From: Flavobacterium psychrophilum
GTDB taxonomy: Bacteria > Bacteroidota > Bacteroidia > Flavobacteriales > Flavobacteriaceae
Length of the DNA stretch: 25,248 bases
Assembly: GCA_945866505.1 (NCBI GenBank)
Contig: CAMBHH010000023.1
Coordinates: 1 to 25,248 of the forward strand
Direction of reading: 5' to 3'
The translations under genes and the position numbers were made by a program. Numbering within the stretch: the stretch's first letter is position 1; each line of letters starts with the position of its first letter. Of the stretch, positions 7,038 to 14,324 are shown in pieces. The notes under the pieces were generated by a model. That model had not been told where the DNA came from, did no database searches, and saw nothing but the letters and a program-made list of their open reading frames with translations.

Positions 7038-8894
7038 ATGTCTAGTATTATTCAATTACTTCCTGATCACGTTGCTAATCAAATTGCTGCTGGAGAAGTC
7101 GTTCAGCGACCTGCTTCGGTAGTGAAGGAATTGCTTGAAAATGCCGTTGATGCTGGAGCAAATGACATCAAACTCATAATAAAGGATGCTGGGAAATCAT
7201 TGGTTCAAGTTATCGATAATGGAAAAGGAATGACCGTCACCGATGCTCGCCTGTGTTTTGAACGTCACGCCACTTCCAAAATTCGTCAAGCCGAAGATTT
7301 ATTTTCTTTGCACACCAAAGGGTTTCGTGGCGAAGCGTTAGCATCAATTGCTGCTATTGCTCATGTCGAAATGAAAACCAAGCAAGATCAAGAAGAATTG
7401 GGAACGCATATTGTGATTGAAGGTAGTAAATTTGTGTCGCAAGATGTAGCTGTTTTGCCAAAAGGAACCTCATTTGCCGTCAAAAATTTATTTTTTAATA
7501 TTCCTGCTCGACGCAATTTCTTAAAATCCGATACGGTGGAATACCGCCATGTTGTTGATGATTTTCAGCGCGTTGCATTGGCACACCCACAAATCTATTT
7601 TACGTTTTACCACAACGGCAGCGAAATGTTCAATTTGCAGGCTTCCAGTTTGAGGCAGCGAATTGTAACTATTTTTTCGGGAAAAACCAATGAAAAATTG
7701 GTTCCCGTTACCGAAGAAACTGAAATTGTAAACATCCAAGGTTTTGTTTGCAAGCCTGAATTTGCCAAAAAAAATCGGGGAGAACAGTTTTTCTTTGTGA
7801 ATGATCGATTTATAAAAAGTGGTTATTTGCATCACGCCATAATGGCTGCTTACGATGGTTTGTTGAAAGATGCCGCACAACCAAGTTATTTTCTTTACCT
7901 TCAAGTGCCACCAAATACCATAGATATCAATATTCACCCTACAAAAACGGAGATTAAATTTGACGATGAGTCGGCTTTGTACGCTATTTTGCGTGCTTCG
8001 ATAAAACACAGTTTAGGACAGTTTAATGTGGCACCCATTTTAGATTTTGAGCGCGATGCCAATTTAGATACTCCGTACCATTACAAAGATTTAGACGCAG
8101 AAACGCCTACGATTCAGGTAGATGGTAGTTTTAATCCGTTTTCGGAAACGGATAAACCCAACAAACATTTTGCGAATTCCAGTTCAAACTATAGACGACC
8201 AGAATCAACTTCGAATTGGGAAAGTTTGTACGTAGGTTTAAAACAGGATTCAGAGGAAATTGATACGATGGCTTTCGAAAATGAAGCAGTAACTTCCTCT
8301 TTATTCAACCATGATGAAGTAGAGCATGCTGTTCATAAAACCTACCAAATTCACAAAAAATACATTGTCAATCCAATAAAATCAGGAATGATAATTGTGG
8401 ATCAACAACGTGCTCACCAACGCATTTTGTATGAACAATTCTTGACTAATATCACGGTTCATTTGGCTTCAAGTCAGCAGTTGTTGTTTCCGTTGCATTT
8501 GTATTTTTCGAATGATGAAATGCAATTAATTGCTGAATTGAAACCTTCATTGACCAATACAGGTTTTGTTTTTGAAGAAACCAACTTTGATAGCGTTGTC
8601 ATTTCAGGATTGCCTGTCAATGTTTCCGAAAGTGAAGCATCGATAGTTTTGGAACAACTTTTGAGTGATTTGCAGGACGGAATTCCAGAAAGTAGTTTCA
8701 GTCAGAACGATACGATTGCCAAATCGATGGCACGAAGTTTGGCTGTAAAAACTGGAACCTATTTAACCGAAAAAGAACAGGAAAACTTGGTAAACGGACT
8801 TTTTGCTTGCAAAGACCCGAATGTTTCTCCATTTCAAAAACCAACTTTCATCACGATGCGTGTGGAAGATTTAGATAAAAAGTTTGCACTATGA
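7038..8894 (+). CDS. mutL: DNA mismatch repair protein MutL
   Basis: GHKL-family ATPase that links MutS mismatch recognition to strand removal; 618 residues, normal for MutL. N-terminal ATPase motifs are complete: QIAAGEVVQRPASVVKELLEN with catalytic Glu34 and Asn35, DNGKGM at 60-65, RHATSKI at 76-82 and KGFRGEAL at 94-101. The transducer domain continues to about 330, then a low-conservation linker, and the C-terminal dimerisation domain from about 430. The metal-dependent endonuclease motif DQHA-x2-E-x4-E appears as DQQRAHQRILYE (455-466), and the usual C-terminal CPHGRP appears as SPFQKP (597-602), so nuclease activity is doubtful. The stop overlaps the first rhomboid start by 4 bases (ATGA), implying translational coupling. 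Confidence 0.96.
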   Translation: MSSIIQLLPDHVANQIAAGEVVQRPASVVKELLENAVDAGANDIKLIIKDAGKSLVQVIDNGKGMTVTDARLCFERHATSKIRQAEDLFSLHTKGFRGEALASIAAIAHVEMKTKQDQEELGTHIVIEGSKFVSQDVAVLPKGTSFAVKNLFFNIPARRNFLKSDTVEYRHVVDDFQRVALAHPQIYFTFYHNGSEMFNLQASSLRQRIVTIFSGKTNEKLVPVTEETEIVNIQGFVCKPEFAKKNRGEQFFFVNDRFIKSGYLHHAIMAAYDGLLKDAAQPSYFLYLQVPPNTIDINIHPTKTEIKFDDESALYAILRASIKHSLGQFNVAPILDFERDANLDTPYHYKDLDAETPTIQVDGSFNPFSETDKPNKHFANSSSNYRRPESTSNWESLYVGLKQDSEEIDTMAFENEAVTSSLFNHDEVEHAVHKTYQIHKKYIVNPIKSGMIIVDQQRAHQRILYEQFLTNITVHLASSQQLLFPLHLYFSNDEMQLIAELKPSLTNTGFVFEETNFDSVVISGLPVNVSESEASIVLEQLLSDLQDGIPESSFSQNDTIAKSMARSLAVKTGTYLTEKEQENLVNGLFACKDPNVSPFQKPTFITMRVEDLDKKFAL

Positions 8895-9649
8895 TGAATA
8901 TCACGCCAGTTGTAAAACAACTATTGATTATTAATATTCTATTTTTTATTGGTTCGTATTTTGTGCCAGTATCCTATGATATATTTTCTCTTTATTATCC
9001 TGAAAGTGAAAGTTTTAAAGGGTGGCAGCTAGTCACTCATATGTTTATGCACGCGCCATTTCCAAATGTGGCACATATTTTATTCAATATGTTTGCGCTG
9101 TATTCTTTTGGAAGTGCTTTGGAACATTTTTGGGGCGGAAAAAAATTCTTGTTTTTCTACATTTCTTGCGGATTAGGAGCTGCTTTATTGCATACTGGAG
9201 TTAATTTTTATACCTATCATGTTGGTTTAAATCATTTGATTGATTTAGGTCTGGAAAATCAACTTCAAAATTTTCTTAAAACAGGCGGAATGAGTTTTTC
9301 AGTAAGACCTCCAAATTTAGACGAAGAGGTTTTACAAAATATGTTTCTTGTTTATAACAGCCCCATGCTTGGTGCTTCGGGAGCTATTTATGGATTGTTA
9401 GCCGCTTTCGCATTTATGTTTCCAATCGCCGAGTTAGCATTACTATTTATTCCAGTACCCATAAAAGCAAAATATTTTGTACCTGGAATTTTAGCTATCG
9501 ATTTGTTTTTAGGGTTCAAAGGACAGTCTATATTTGGAGCAGGAAGTACTGGAATTGCCCATTTTGCTCACGTTGGCGGAGCCATAACAGGTTTTTTAAT
9601 GATGTGGTTTTGGAAGAAAAATCAATTTAACAAAAACAGATGGAATTAA
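8891..9649 (+). CDS. Rhomboid family intramembrane serine protease
   Basis: Polytopic inner-membrane protease of 252 residues, expected to cut transmembrane segments of client proteins. The catalytic serine is in GASGAIYG (Ser163) and the histidine in AHFAHVGG (His227). The oxyanion-type HxxxN segment is AHILFN at 61-66. The loop between residues about 103 and 155 is longer than in a minimal six-helix rhomboid and is rich in polar residues. The start overlaps the mutL stop. Two Met codons occur at the start (ATGATG), so the first residue is ambiguous by one. A second rhomboid follows after 90 bases. Confidence 0.92.
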   Translation: MMNITPVVKQLLIINILFFIGSYFVPVSYDIFSLYYPESESFKGWQLVTHMFMHAPFPNVAHILFNMFALYSFGSALEHFWGGKKFLFFYISCGLGAALLHTGVNFYTYHVGLNHLIDLGLENQLQNFLKTGGMSFSVRPPNLDEEVLQNMFLVYNSPMLGASGAIYGLLAAFAFMFPIAELALLFIPVPIKAKYFVPGILAIDLFLGFKGQSIFGAGSTGIAHFAHVGGAITGFLMMWFWKKNQFNKNRWN

Positions 9650-9653
9650 AAAT

Positions 9654-9735
9654 TAGTGTTCAGTATTCGGTTTTGTAGTGTTCAGTTTTTGTCATGAAAT
9701 TCAACCTCTAACTTCTAACCTCTAACTTCTAACTT
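9654..9735 (+). repeat. Direct and heptamer repeats filling the rhomboid-rhomboid gap
   Basis: TAGTGTTCAGT occurs at 9654-9664 and again at 9676-9686. Further on, four tandem 7-nt units alternate CCTCTAA and CTTCTAA at 9705-9732 and end 7 bases before the next ATG. Almost the whole 90-bp gap is made of such repeats. Confidence 0.8.
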
Positions 9736-9739
9736 AAAA

Positions 9740-10615
9740 ATGAGTAGTATATTAGACGACTTAAAAATGCAGTACAAATTCGGTGGAACAACCCAAAGGT
9801 TAATCTACTTGAATATTGCTTGCTTTGTAATTTCTTTTGTGATTTTTGGATTGTTGCGATTTGTGAACATCAATATCGATTTTCTTCAATATGTTAGTTT
9901 ATCTTCGAATCCAATGGATTTATTGTGGAAACCTTGGTCAATCATTAGCTATTCCTTTTTTCACTCTGACGTTTTTCATATTCTTTTCAATATGATACTT
10001 TTGAATTTTTCTAGCCAATTGTTTCTAACCTTTTTCAATCAGAAACAGTTATTGGGATTGTATCTGCTGGCAGCTATTTTTTCTGGAGTAGTTTTTGTTT
10101 TTACTTTTTATTTAATGAATATTGTTTCACCAATTGTGGGTGCATCGGGAGCGATTATGGCGATTTTAGTTGCCACCACAACGTATCAACCCTTAATGAA
10201 TGTGAGATTGTTGATTATTGGTAATGTTAAACTTTGGCACATAACCATTTTTACCATTGTTATCGTTGATATAATGCAAATTGGCAATGGAAACACGGGC
10301 GGGCATATTGCTCATTTGGCTGGAGCTTTTTTTGGTTTTATTTTTATTAAATTACTCCAAAACGGAACCGATTTGAGTACAATTGTTTCAAACCTATTCG
10401 ATTTTTTTGTTAATTTGTTCACAAAAAAGTCATCCGCTCCTTTCAAAAAGGTGCATAGAAATTATAAAAAACCTATTGAAAACGCGGCTTCAAAGATTGT
10501 TATCAAGGATAAAACTCAACAGCAAATCGATGAAATTTTAGATAAAATCAGTCGTTCTGGCTATGATTGTTTGACAAAAGAAGAAAAAGAATTTTTGTTT
10601 AAAGTAGGAAAATAA
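9740..10615 (+). CDS. Rhomboid family protease with C-terminal DUF6576-like tail
   Basis: Second rhomboid, 291 residues. Catalytic residues are in GASGAIM (Ser136) and GGHIAHLAG (His192), and the HxxxN segment is HILFN at 80-84. Six hydrophobic helices can be traced between about residues 20 and 207. The remaining 80 or so residues form a charged, probably cytoplasmic tail ending in DEILDKISRSGYDCLTKEEK (264-283), a block I recognise as the DUF6576 type found on Bacteroidota rhomboids. The core differs clearly from the preceding rhomboid, so this is not a recent tandem copy. Substrates are unknown. Confidence 0.92.
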   Translation: MSSILDDLKMQYKFGGTTQRLIYLNIACFVISFVIFGLLRFVNINIDFLQYVSLSSNPMDLLWKPWSIISYSFFHSDVFHILFNMILLNFSSQLFLTFFNQKQLLGLYLLAAIFSGVVFVFTFYLMNIVSPIVGASGAIMAILVATTTYQPLMNVRLLIIGNVKLWHITIFTIVIVDIMQIGNGNTGGHIAHLAGAFFGFIFIKLLQNGTDLSTIVSNLFDFFVNLFTKKSSAPFKKVHRNYKKPIENAASKIVIKDKTQQQIDEILDKISRSGYDCLTKEEKEFLFKVGK

Positions 10616-10618
10616 AAA

Positions 10619-10674
10619 GTTTATGTTTTACAGTTTGTTGTTTTTGGTTCAACAACAAACTATAAACCATAAAC
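10619..10674 (+). repeat. Long near-perfect inverted repeat (24-bp arms)
   Basis: Arms at 10619-10642 and 10651-10674 pair at 22 of 24 positions around the 8-nt loop TTTGGTTC. The inner part, AGTTTGTTGTT with AACAACAAACT, is perfect over 11 bp; mismatches are 10626/10667 and 10631/10662. It lies just after the second rhomboid stop. No T run follows on the plus strand, so it is not a classical terminator. Confidence 0.8.
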
Positions 10675-10687
10675 CATAAACAAAATA
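10657..10687 (+). repeat. ATAAACC heptamer repeat before the EEP gene
   Basis: Three tandem 7-nt units, ATAAACC (10662-10668), ATAAACC (10669-10675) and ATAAACA (10676-10682), are followed by AAATA and end 5 bases before the ATG at 10692. It matches the string before mutL with one unit added. It overlaps the right arm of the long hairpin. Confidence 0.75.
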
Positions 10688-10691
10688 GGAA

Positions 10692-11738
10692 ATGAAAAAC
10701 CTTTCTTGGTTTAACAAACTAATGTTTTTTTTGAATATAGTTCTTACTGTATCGACATTCGTTGCCTATCTTTTACCATTTTTGGCTCCAAAACTTTTCC
10801 CTTTGCTTTCGGTTTTTACCTTGTTTATGCCATTTTTTTTTATTTTAAATGGCTTATTTTTTTTGTATTGGGGATTTCAATTCAAGAAGAGAATGATTTT
10901 ATCGGGTTTGGTACTAATGATGGGAATCACTTTTATCAATAAATTCTATAAATTTTCGGCTAAAGAATATCCCGAGGACGATAAGGATTTTACCATAATG
11001 AGTTATAATGTTCGGTTATTGAACGTATTCAAATGGTTGGATAGAGATGATGTTCCTGATGATATTTTAACTTTTATCAATGAAAAAAATCCTGATATAT
11101 TGTGCATTCAAGAGTATTCCAATTATTCCAATATCGATTTGAAATTGTATCCACATCGTTATATTTATATAGATGGAAATCAAATTAAAACAGGTCAAGC
11201 TATTTTTTCTAAATTTCCACTTATAAATCAAGGGAATATTGCGTTTCCACACTCTAATAATAATGTCATTTTTGCCGATATCAAAAAAGGAAAAGATATT
11301 ATTAGAGTTTATAATATGCATCTTGAGTCTATAAAAATAACTCCAGATGTTACTGAAATTGACCAAAATATAGAGGCTATTGATCAAGGCAAATCACAAA
11401 AACTTTTCAATAGAATTAGTATAGCATTCAAGAAACAACAGCAACAAGCTGAGATTATAAAGGAAAGTAAAAAGGAATGTCCATATCCCATCATTATTTG
11501 TGGTGATATGAATAACAGTGCCTTTTCGTATGTCTATCGAAATATAAAAGGCGGATTGAAAGATAGTTTTGAAGAAGCGGGTATTGGTTTTGGGGCGACT
11601 TACAAGTTTCGACATTACCCTGCAAGAATCGACTATATTTTTGCTGATGAAACGATGTTGGTCAAAAAATTTGAAAGTTTTTCTGATTTCGATAATTCAG
11701 ATCATTATGCAATTATGGTCAGACTTTCGATGGAATAG
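10692..11738 (+). CDS. Membrane-anchored endonuclease/exonuclease/phosphatase family protein
   Basis: Metal-dependent phosphoesterase of the EEP superfamily, 348 residues, tethered by three N-terminal membrane helices at about residues 8-31, 38-60 and 66-84. The catalytic domain from about residue 100 shows SYNVRLL (Asn106), IQEYS (Glu141), YNMHLES (His210), ICGDMNN (Asp272, Asn274), ARIDYIF (Asp314) and the terminal SDHYAI (Asp337, His338). All core residues are in place, so it is probably active. The substrate could be nucleic acid, phosphoinositide-like lipid or another phosphodiester; the sequence does not decide. It is convergent with the WbqC-like gene, 21 bases apart. Confidence 0.9.
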   Translation: MKNLSWFNKLMFFLNIVLTVSTFVAYLLPFLAPKLFPLLSVFTLFMPFFFILNGLFFLYWGFQFKKRMILSGLVLMMGITFINKFYKFSAKEYPEDDKDFTIMSYNVRLLNVFKWLDRDDVPDDILTFINEKNPDILCIQEYSNYSNIDLKLYPHRYIYIDGNQIKTGQAIFSKFPLINQGNIAFPHSNNNVIFADIKKGKDIIRVYNMHLESIKITPDVTEIDQNIEAIDQGKSQKLFNRISIAFKKQQQQAEIIKESKKECPYPIIICGDMNNSAFSYVYRNIKGGLKDSFEEAGIGFGATYKFRHYPARIDYIFADETMLVKKFESFSDFDNSDHYAIMVRLSME

Positions 11739-11750
11739 ATAAAATCTATT
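11734..11750 (+). terminator. Short hairpin between convergent genes
   Basis: AATAGAT at 11734-11740 and ATCTATT at 11744-11750 form a 7-bp stem with a 3-nt loop that overlaps the EEP stop codon, followed by TTATTTGATT. Its position between convergent stops fits a weak bidirectional terminator. The stem is all but one pair A/T, so strength is doubtful. Confidence 0.4.
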
Positions 11751-11759
11751 TTATTTGAT

Positions 11760-12419
11760 TTACCACTTCTGACTTTTCAAATACTCCAAAGCGTATTTCC
11801 CTTCGTTAAAGATTAAATCCAAAACGCTTAAATTGCTCAAAAATCCATGTTTATCATCAAAAACTTGAGTATAGCTTTCGAATTGGGATTGATCTTTTTT
11901 TCCATCAACCAAAGTTCTGAAATCTATAATAGCATTTGAATTTACTTCGTGAAAATATTCTGTTGTCTTCTCATAATCCAATTTTAATCGGAGACATTTT
12001 GTGACAAATTCTATGGTTTCAAAATTTAGATCCATCAAAAAATGATGTTTCTTTTCGAAAATGGGGCGAATTTCATCCTCAAAAAACTCAAAGAATGGCG
12101 AAGTTCTATATGCGGCTTCTAGGGATTTGAAATGCTGTTTTTGCCAATTGAAATCATTTTCGATTCTGATTTCTTTTGTTTTTTGGTGCGATTCTTTAGA
12201 ATGCTTTACAGGAATATTTAGCAATTGAATTCCGTTGGGACTGTAAATATAAGTTCGATTGCGATTCGTTTGTTTTTGGAAATTGTCTTCCATTTCAAAC
12301 ACAATTTTATCATATTGAGCCATCTTTACACAATGACTAATCGAAGGGAAATAGGAGGGATGGAATAAGCCCCCTAGCCCCCGAAAGGGGAATTCCTCGA
12401 AAGTATTGGAATGAATCAT
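11760..12419 (-). CDS. WbqC-like family protein with a repeat-encoded N-terminus
   Basis: Member of the WbqC-like family (PF08889), proteins found near glycan loci and of uncertain enzymology; 219 residues here. The conserved block begins at HPSYFPSISHC (about 20-30), then NRNRTYIYSPNG, LLNIPVKHS and FFEFFEDEIRPIF. Residues 8-18 (EEFPFRGLGGL) are translated from a C/G-run repeat at 12367-12396. Family members usually begin just before the HPSYFPS block, so the native start seems to have been replaced or extended by the repeat. The next in-frame Met is residue 32, too late to keep HPSYFPS. It follows lepB by 72 bases and is the last gene of the parA-to-WbqC series. Confidence 0.85.
   Translation of the reverse strand: MIHSNTFEEFPFRGLGGLFHPSYFPSISHCVKMAQYDKIVFEMEDNFQKQTNRNRTYIYSPNGIQLLNIPVKHSKESHQKTKEIRIENDFNWQKQHFKSLEAAYRTSPFFEFFEDEIRPIFEKKHHFLMDLNFETIEFVTKCLRLKLDYEKTTEYFHEVNSNAIIDFRTLVDGKKDQSQFESYTQVFDDKHGFLSNLSVLDLIFNEGKYALEYLKSQKW
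12367..12396 (+). repeat. C/G-run repeat, copy A, inside the WbqC-like gene
   Basis: The plus strand reads AAGCCCCCTAGCCCCC then GAAAGGGGAATTCC. CCCC and GGGG pair around CGAAA, and GGAAT at 12362-12366 with ATTCC at 12392-12396 add an outer inverted pair. It is a near match to the reverse complement of copy B and stands out in an AT-rich setting. Confidence 0.8.
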
Positions 12420-12480
12420 TTTATTATATTTCTAAAATTGACATTTTTTGATTTAACGTAAAGAAAGTTTCTCTTCTGAT

Positions 12481-12512
12481 AAAACTCCCCCTTAGGGGGT
12501 TGGGGGGCTTTT
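12481..12512 (-). repeat. C/G-run repeat, copy B, at the lepB 3' end
   Basis: The minus strand reads AAGCCCCCCAACCCCC then TAAGGGGGAGTTTT. It encodes the last five residues of LepB (SPPTP) and supplies the stop TAA. CCCCC and GGGGG pair around TAA and are followed by AGTTTT, so in the lepB mRNA this may also act as an intrinsic terminator. Confidence 0.8.
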
Positions 12513-14195
12513 TCTCTTTTTCCAGAAATACTCACCTACAAAAAAAGCAACTAGCGCAATCAAGAAAAATTGAAAATAAGATTGAGGTTGCCCATCACCA
12601 CCAACTGTCGTAAATAATCGTTCCCAACGGATTTTACCCAATCCTTTGCCATTGGTATCCCAACTCATCCAGATAAAAACAGGCTTTCCAACGATGTGAT
12701 CTTCGGGAACAAAACCCCAATAACGGCTATCTTCAGAGCGATGACGATTGTCTCCCATCATCCAATAATAATTTTGTTTGAAAGTGTAAGATTTTGCAAT
12801 TTCTCCGTTGATTTTAATAGTTTGACCATTGTTTTCTAATGTATTGCCTTCATAATTTACAATTATTCTTCTGTAAAGTGGTACGTTTTGTTGATTTAAC
12901 TGTACTGTTTTTCCGGCTGAAGGAATTGTGATTGGGCCAAAATTATCAACTGTCCAATTGGTATTGTGCGGAAAAATACCGGTGTCAAATTTTTCTGTTT
13001 TTTTAGCAATAAATCGAATGACAGAATCTATGGATGGATTTTTTCTCAATTCTTCGGCGGCTTTCAAAGTTAGATTCACATCGTTTTTGGCTTCGTAAAC
13101 TTCTTGAGCATAAATACCAGAACTTTCAATGACTTTCAACGGAATTCCCGTAAAACTAGTCATTACAGTAAATGATTTGTCTGGGTTTTGAGTAGCGTTC
13201 AAAATGTACGGTTGAACAGCATTTATTTGCTCCTCACTATTTGGTTTCAAAATGTAAACTCTATTAAATTCGGTTGAACCAGTCGTCAATAAAACTTCAC
13301 TTGAAACGCCTTTTGCAGCATAAACAGTGTGTTCGTATTGCGATTTTGCTCTTTCGGGTAGCACCAAAGGTTTACCGTCTATGTAAACAAAACCATCTTT
13401 TATTTCTAAATTATCTCCCGGAGTTCCTTGACATCTTTTTACATAATTCGATTTTTTGTCAATGGGTTTTAGAACCGCTTTTCTACCTGATTTATCAAAA
13501 AATCGATAAACAGTATCAACAGGCCAATTGAAAACCACAATGTCGTTTTTAGCAATTTTCTGAAAGGAAGGTATTCTTAAATAAGGTATTTGTGGCCAGT
13601 TTAAATAGGATTTCATTTTTGTTAACGGTATCGAATCGTGAACCATTGGCAAAGCCACCGAAGTCATAGGAACTCTTGCTCCGTAATTCATTTTACTTAC
13701 AAACAAAAAGTCACCAACTAATAGAGATTTTTCTAAAGACGAAGTTGGAATAGTGTAGGGTTGAATGAAATAGGTATGCACAAATGTAGCAACAATGATG
13801 GCAAAAAGTAATGAACTTACAGTATCTGCTGCTTTGTTTTCGGGGTTCAAACTTCGATCAGATATGTAATTTAATGGTTGGGTGTAATTGATGTAATAAA
13901 TGTATAAACCCAAAGTTACAATTCCCAAAAAAGTATCTAAAGAAGATCGCTTTCCAAAGCTTCTCAAGGTTTCAACCCAAATAACAGGAAACATTATTAG
14001 GTTAATGATTGGAATGAAAAGCAAAACGGTCCACCACGTTGGGCGACCAATAATTTTCATCAAAACGATGGCGTTATACACTGGAATAGCAGCTTCCCAA
14101 CGTTTTCTGCCGGCTGCTTCATAAATTTTCCAAGTTCCTAAAAAGTGAATTATTTGTACTAGTAAGAAAAATACAAACCATGGATATGCTGTCAT
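12492..14195 (-). CDS. lepB: Signal peptidase I, long Bacteroidota type
   Basis: Inner-membrane serine protease removing signal peptides from exported proteins. The first 105 residues hold three or four hydrophobic helices resembling DUF5684. A further helix at about 126-142 leads to the catalytic serine in PTSSLEKSLLVGD (Ser153). The general base is Lys253 in VKRCQGTPGD, and the box-E segment is MMGDNRHRSEDSRYWG at 479-494. At 567 residues it is far longer than E. coli LepB (324), with a polar insert of more than 200 residues between the Lys and GDN boxes, plus a C-terminal helix at about 540-557. The usual Met-x-Pro after the Ser is Leu-Glu-Lys here, a variant I associate with this phylum. 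The last residues come from a repeat. Confidence 0.94.
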   Translation of the reverse strand: MTAYPWFVFFLLVQIIHFLGTWKIYEAAGRKRWEAAIPVYNAIVLMKIIGRPTWWTVLLFIPIINLIMFPVIWVETLRSFGKRSSLDTFLGIVTLGLYIYYINYTQPLNYISDRSLNPENKAADTVSSLLFAIIVATFVHTYFIQPYTIPTSSLEKSLLVGDFLFVSKMNYGARVPMTSVALPMVHDSIPLTKMKSYLNWPQIPYLRIPSFQKIAKNDIVVFNWPVDTVYRFFDKSGRKAVLKPIDKKSNYVKRCQGTPGDNLEIKDGFVYIDGKPLVLPERAKSQYEHTVYAAKGVSSEVLLTTGSTEFNRVYILKPNSEEQINAVQPYILNATQNPDKSFTVMTSFTGIPLKVIESSGIYAQEVYEAKNDVNLTLKAAEELRKNPSIDSVIRFIAKKTEKFDTGIFPHNTNWTVDNFGPITIPSAGKTVQLNQQNVPLYRRIIVNYEGNTLENNGQTIKINGEIAKSYTFKQNYYWMMGDNRHRSEDSRYWGFVPEDHIVGKPVFIWMSWDTNGKGLGKIRWERLFTTVGGDGQPQSYFQFFLIALVAFFVGEYFWKKRKSPPTP

Positions 14196-14201
14196 AATAT
14201 T

Positions 14202-14257
14202 TTAGATTTTAGATTTGCTGCGCCAGTTCGCTGACGCTCGGGTTAGATTTTAGATTT
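14202..14257 (-). repeat. GC-rich hairpin between identical 15-bp direct repeats, before lepB
   Basis: TTAGATTTTAGATTT occurs at 14202-14216 and again, identical, at 14243-14257. Each is a pair of TAGATTT heptamers. Between them, 26 bases (14217-14242) contain 19 G or C. On the minus strand this core folds as GCGTCAG-CGAA-CTGGCGC, with one G-U pair. It begins 6 bases before the lepB start. Confidence 0.8.
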
Positions 14258-14295
14258 CTGTTGAAATTTTAAATTTAAAAGTTGATTACACTAAT

Positions 14296-14324
14296 TTTGG
14301 AATTTGGAATTTTTTTATTTGGAA
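14296..14324 (-). repeat. TTCCAAA heptamer repeat at the dapB 3' end
   Basis: Read on the minus strand, TTCCAAA occurs at 14318-14324 inside the last dapB codons, then twice in tandem at 14303-14309 and 14296-14302. An A-rich 8-nt stretch carrying the dapB stop separates the first from the pair. Confidence 0.65.

Noticed and set aside
7521-8009. Minus-strand 162-codon open frame inside mutL
   Set aside because: It lies fully within the well-supported mutL frame, has no recognisable motif and no leader of its own, so it is a shadow frame.
9705-9732. Tandem repeats as a CRISPR array
   Set aside because: Units are 7 nt and contiguous with no unique spacers, and no cas gene is present.
8891-10615. 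Rhomboid pair as a recent tandem duplication
   Set aside because: Apart from catalytic motifs the two proteins differ in loops, helices and tails, so any duplication is ancient.
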